DNA from: Lutibaculum sp963816555
Lineage (GTDB): Bacteria; Pseudomonadota; Alphaproteobacteria; Rhizobiales; Tepidamorphaceae
Assembly: GCA_963816555.1 (NCBI GenBank)
Contig: CAWFLD010000004.1
Coordinates: forward strand, 744,001-808,000
Direction: 5' to 3'
DNA length: 64,000 nucleotides
Under the pieces are notes generated by a model. The model worked only from the letters and a program-made list of their open reading frames with translations. It made no database searches and was not told the origin of the DNA. The translations under genes and the position numbers were made by a program. Positions 63,314 to 64,000 of this stretch are shown here, piece after piece. Within the stretch, counting starts at the first letter, position 1, and every line of letters begins with the position of its first letter.

Positions 63314-64000
63314 ATGCGAGAGAAGCCCGGGCGCCACGCCGCGGCCCGTTCCAACCGAAAAGCCCATCCGGAGGCGGAGCCCTGAGCACGTCGTTCGTCC
63401 GCTCGATCCTGAGGCCCCTCGGCCTGGTGCCGAAGAGAAGGTGGCCCTTCGTGCGCCGCGCGCACTTCCCGAAGGCGCCGGGCCGCCTGGCGAAGCTGCT
63501 GCCGAAGGAGCTGCTGGAGCCGGTCGCCGTGCCCGCCCCGGGCCAGCCCACCGTGATCGAGGGGCCGCTGGCGGCGGCCTGGCTCGAGACCGGCAAGAGC
63601 CACAAGTGGCTCCACTATTTCCCGGTCTACGAGCGGGCCTTCTCCGGCTTCGTCGGCCGCCCCCTCCGCTTCCTCGAGATCGGCGTCCAGAACGGCGGCT
63701 CGCTGTCGATGTGGAAGGGCTATTTCGGGCCGCAGGCGACGATCGTCGGCATCGACATCGACCCCGCCTGCGCCGCCCACGACGATCCCGCGAACGACGT
63801 CCACGTGCGCATCGGCTCGCAGGCCGACGCGGAGTTCCTCGCCTCGCTGATCGAGGAGTTCGGGCCCTTCGACGCGATCCTCGACGACGGCAGCCACCAG
63901 ACGGCGCACATCGTCACGACCTTCGGCCGGCTGTTCGACGAGGGGCTGCGCGAGGGCGGGCTCTACGCCGTCGAGGACACGCACGCGACCTACTGGCCGA
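63314..64000 (+). CDS. Class I SAM-dependent methyltransferase (partial, runs off the right edge)
   Basis: At least 229 residues to the window end. The SAM site reads LRFLEIGVQNGGSLSMWKGYFG, VGIDIDPACAAHDDPAND, then DAILDDGSHQTAHIVTTFGRLF and GGLYAVEDTHATYWP, close to CmcI/macrocin-O-methyltransferase-type enzymes that act on secondary metabolites or glycans. The ATG at 63314 is in frame and upstream, but the ribosome site GGAGG lies before a CTG at 63383, so the true start is uncertain. Confidence 0.82.

Noticed and set aside
1..64000. tRNA, rRNA, CRISPR arrays, complete insertion sequences or replication origins
   Set aside because: No cloverleaf, regular spaced repeats, transposase motifs with terminal repeats or DnaA-box clusters were seen on either strand.

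Overview
The window looks like a chromosomal segment of a very GC-rich alphaproteobacterium, most likely in the order Hyphomicrobiales (Rhizobiales). This rests on the third-position G/C bias throughout, a periplasmic-type formate dehydrogenase cluster flanked by DUF3305/DUF3306 and 4Fe-4S accessory genes, HWE/HisKA_2-type sensory kinases, and a PrtN-like relic of the kind found in rhizobial islands. I cannot fix the genus. No rRNA, tRNA or CRISPR array is visible.

Layout. 0.0-3.8 kb: formate dehydrogenase (FDH) accessory genes (DUF3306, DUF3305) divergent from a multi-[4Fe-4S] protein. 3.8-9.4 kb: a GGDEF-EAL protein paired with a FIST sensor, then an MFS transporter fused to a UspA domain and divergent from a MarR regulator. 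9.5-19.7 kb (minus strand): one long probable operon of 13 genes, running torD chaperone, small Tat protein, FDH alpha, beta, small lipoprotein, FDH gamma, WD40-cytochrome c, small membrane protein, then an uncharacterised coupled set (DUF6494-like, biotin/lipoate-ligase-like, DUF6505-like, DUF6352-like, small membrane protein). 20-31 kb: moaA, nitroreductase, HAD phosphatase, ClpP-like protease, LysR with a serine/aspartate-glyoxylate aminotransferase, DMT transporter, MBOAT/SGNH acylation pair and Mrp/ApbC. 31.5-43.2 kb: PAS sensor kinase, fdhD, GST, a VapBC-like toxin-antitoxin pair, mobA-mobB-moeA, esterase, diguanylate cyclase and a lipoprotein hydrolase. 43.4-46.6 kb: a polar amino-acid ABC transporter and a beta-hydroxyacid dehydrogenase. 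46.8-49.9 kb: Lrp regulator divergent from a periplasmic rhodanese and YeeE/YedE thiosulfate-type transporter. 49.9-60.9 kb: cyclopropane synthase, uracil-DNA glycosylase, RES-Xre toxin-antitoxin, GST, sensor kinase, two tandem aspartic proteases, phosphomannomutase, glyoxalase, TauE and dusA. 60.9-63.3 kb: a probable integrative-element scar beside dusA, with an integrase N-terminal relic carrying an in-frame stop, an unknown two-ended membrane protein, a nucleoside deoxyribosyltransferase and a truncated PrtN-like gene. The right edge holds a partial methyltransferase.

How the genes fit together: FDH needs molybdenum cofactor, and this window supplies moaA, mobA, mobB, moeA, the sulfurtransferase fdhD, the chaperone torD and the Fe-S accessory genes, so much of it serves formate oxidation. 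A second theme is sulfur handling (rhodanese, YeeE/YedE, TauE).

Caveat: at least twenty apparent single-base frameshifts and one in-frame stop interrupt otherwise conserved genes. They cluster at 13.6-17.7, 32.8-34.3 and 43.7-46.3 kb. Conserved residues survive on both sides of each break, so sequence error is the simpler explanation, but true decay cannot be excluded. Genes with one break are listed as CDS and those with several as pseudogene.
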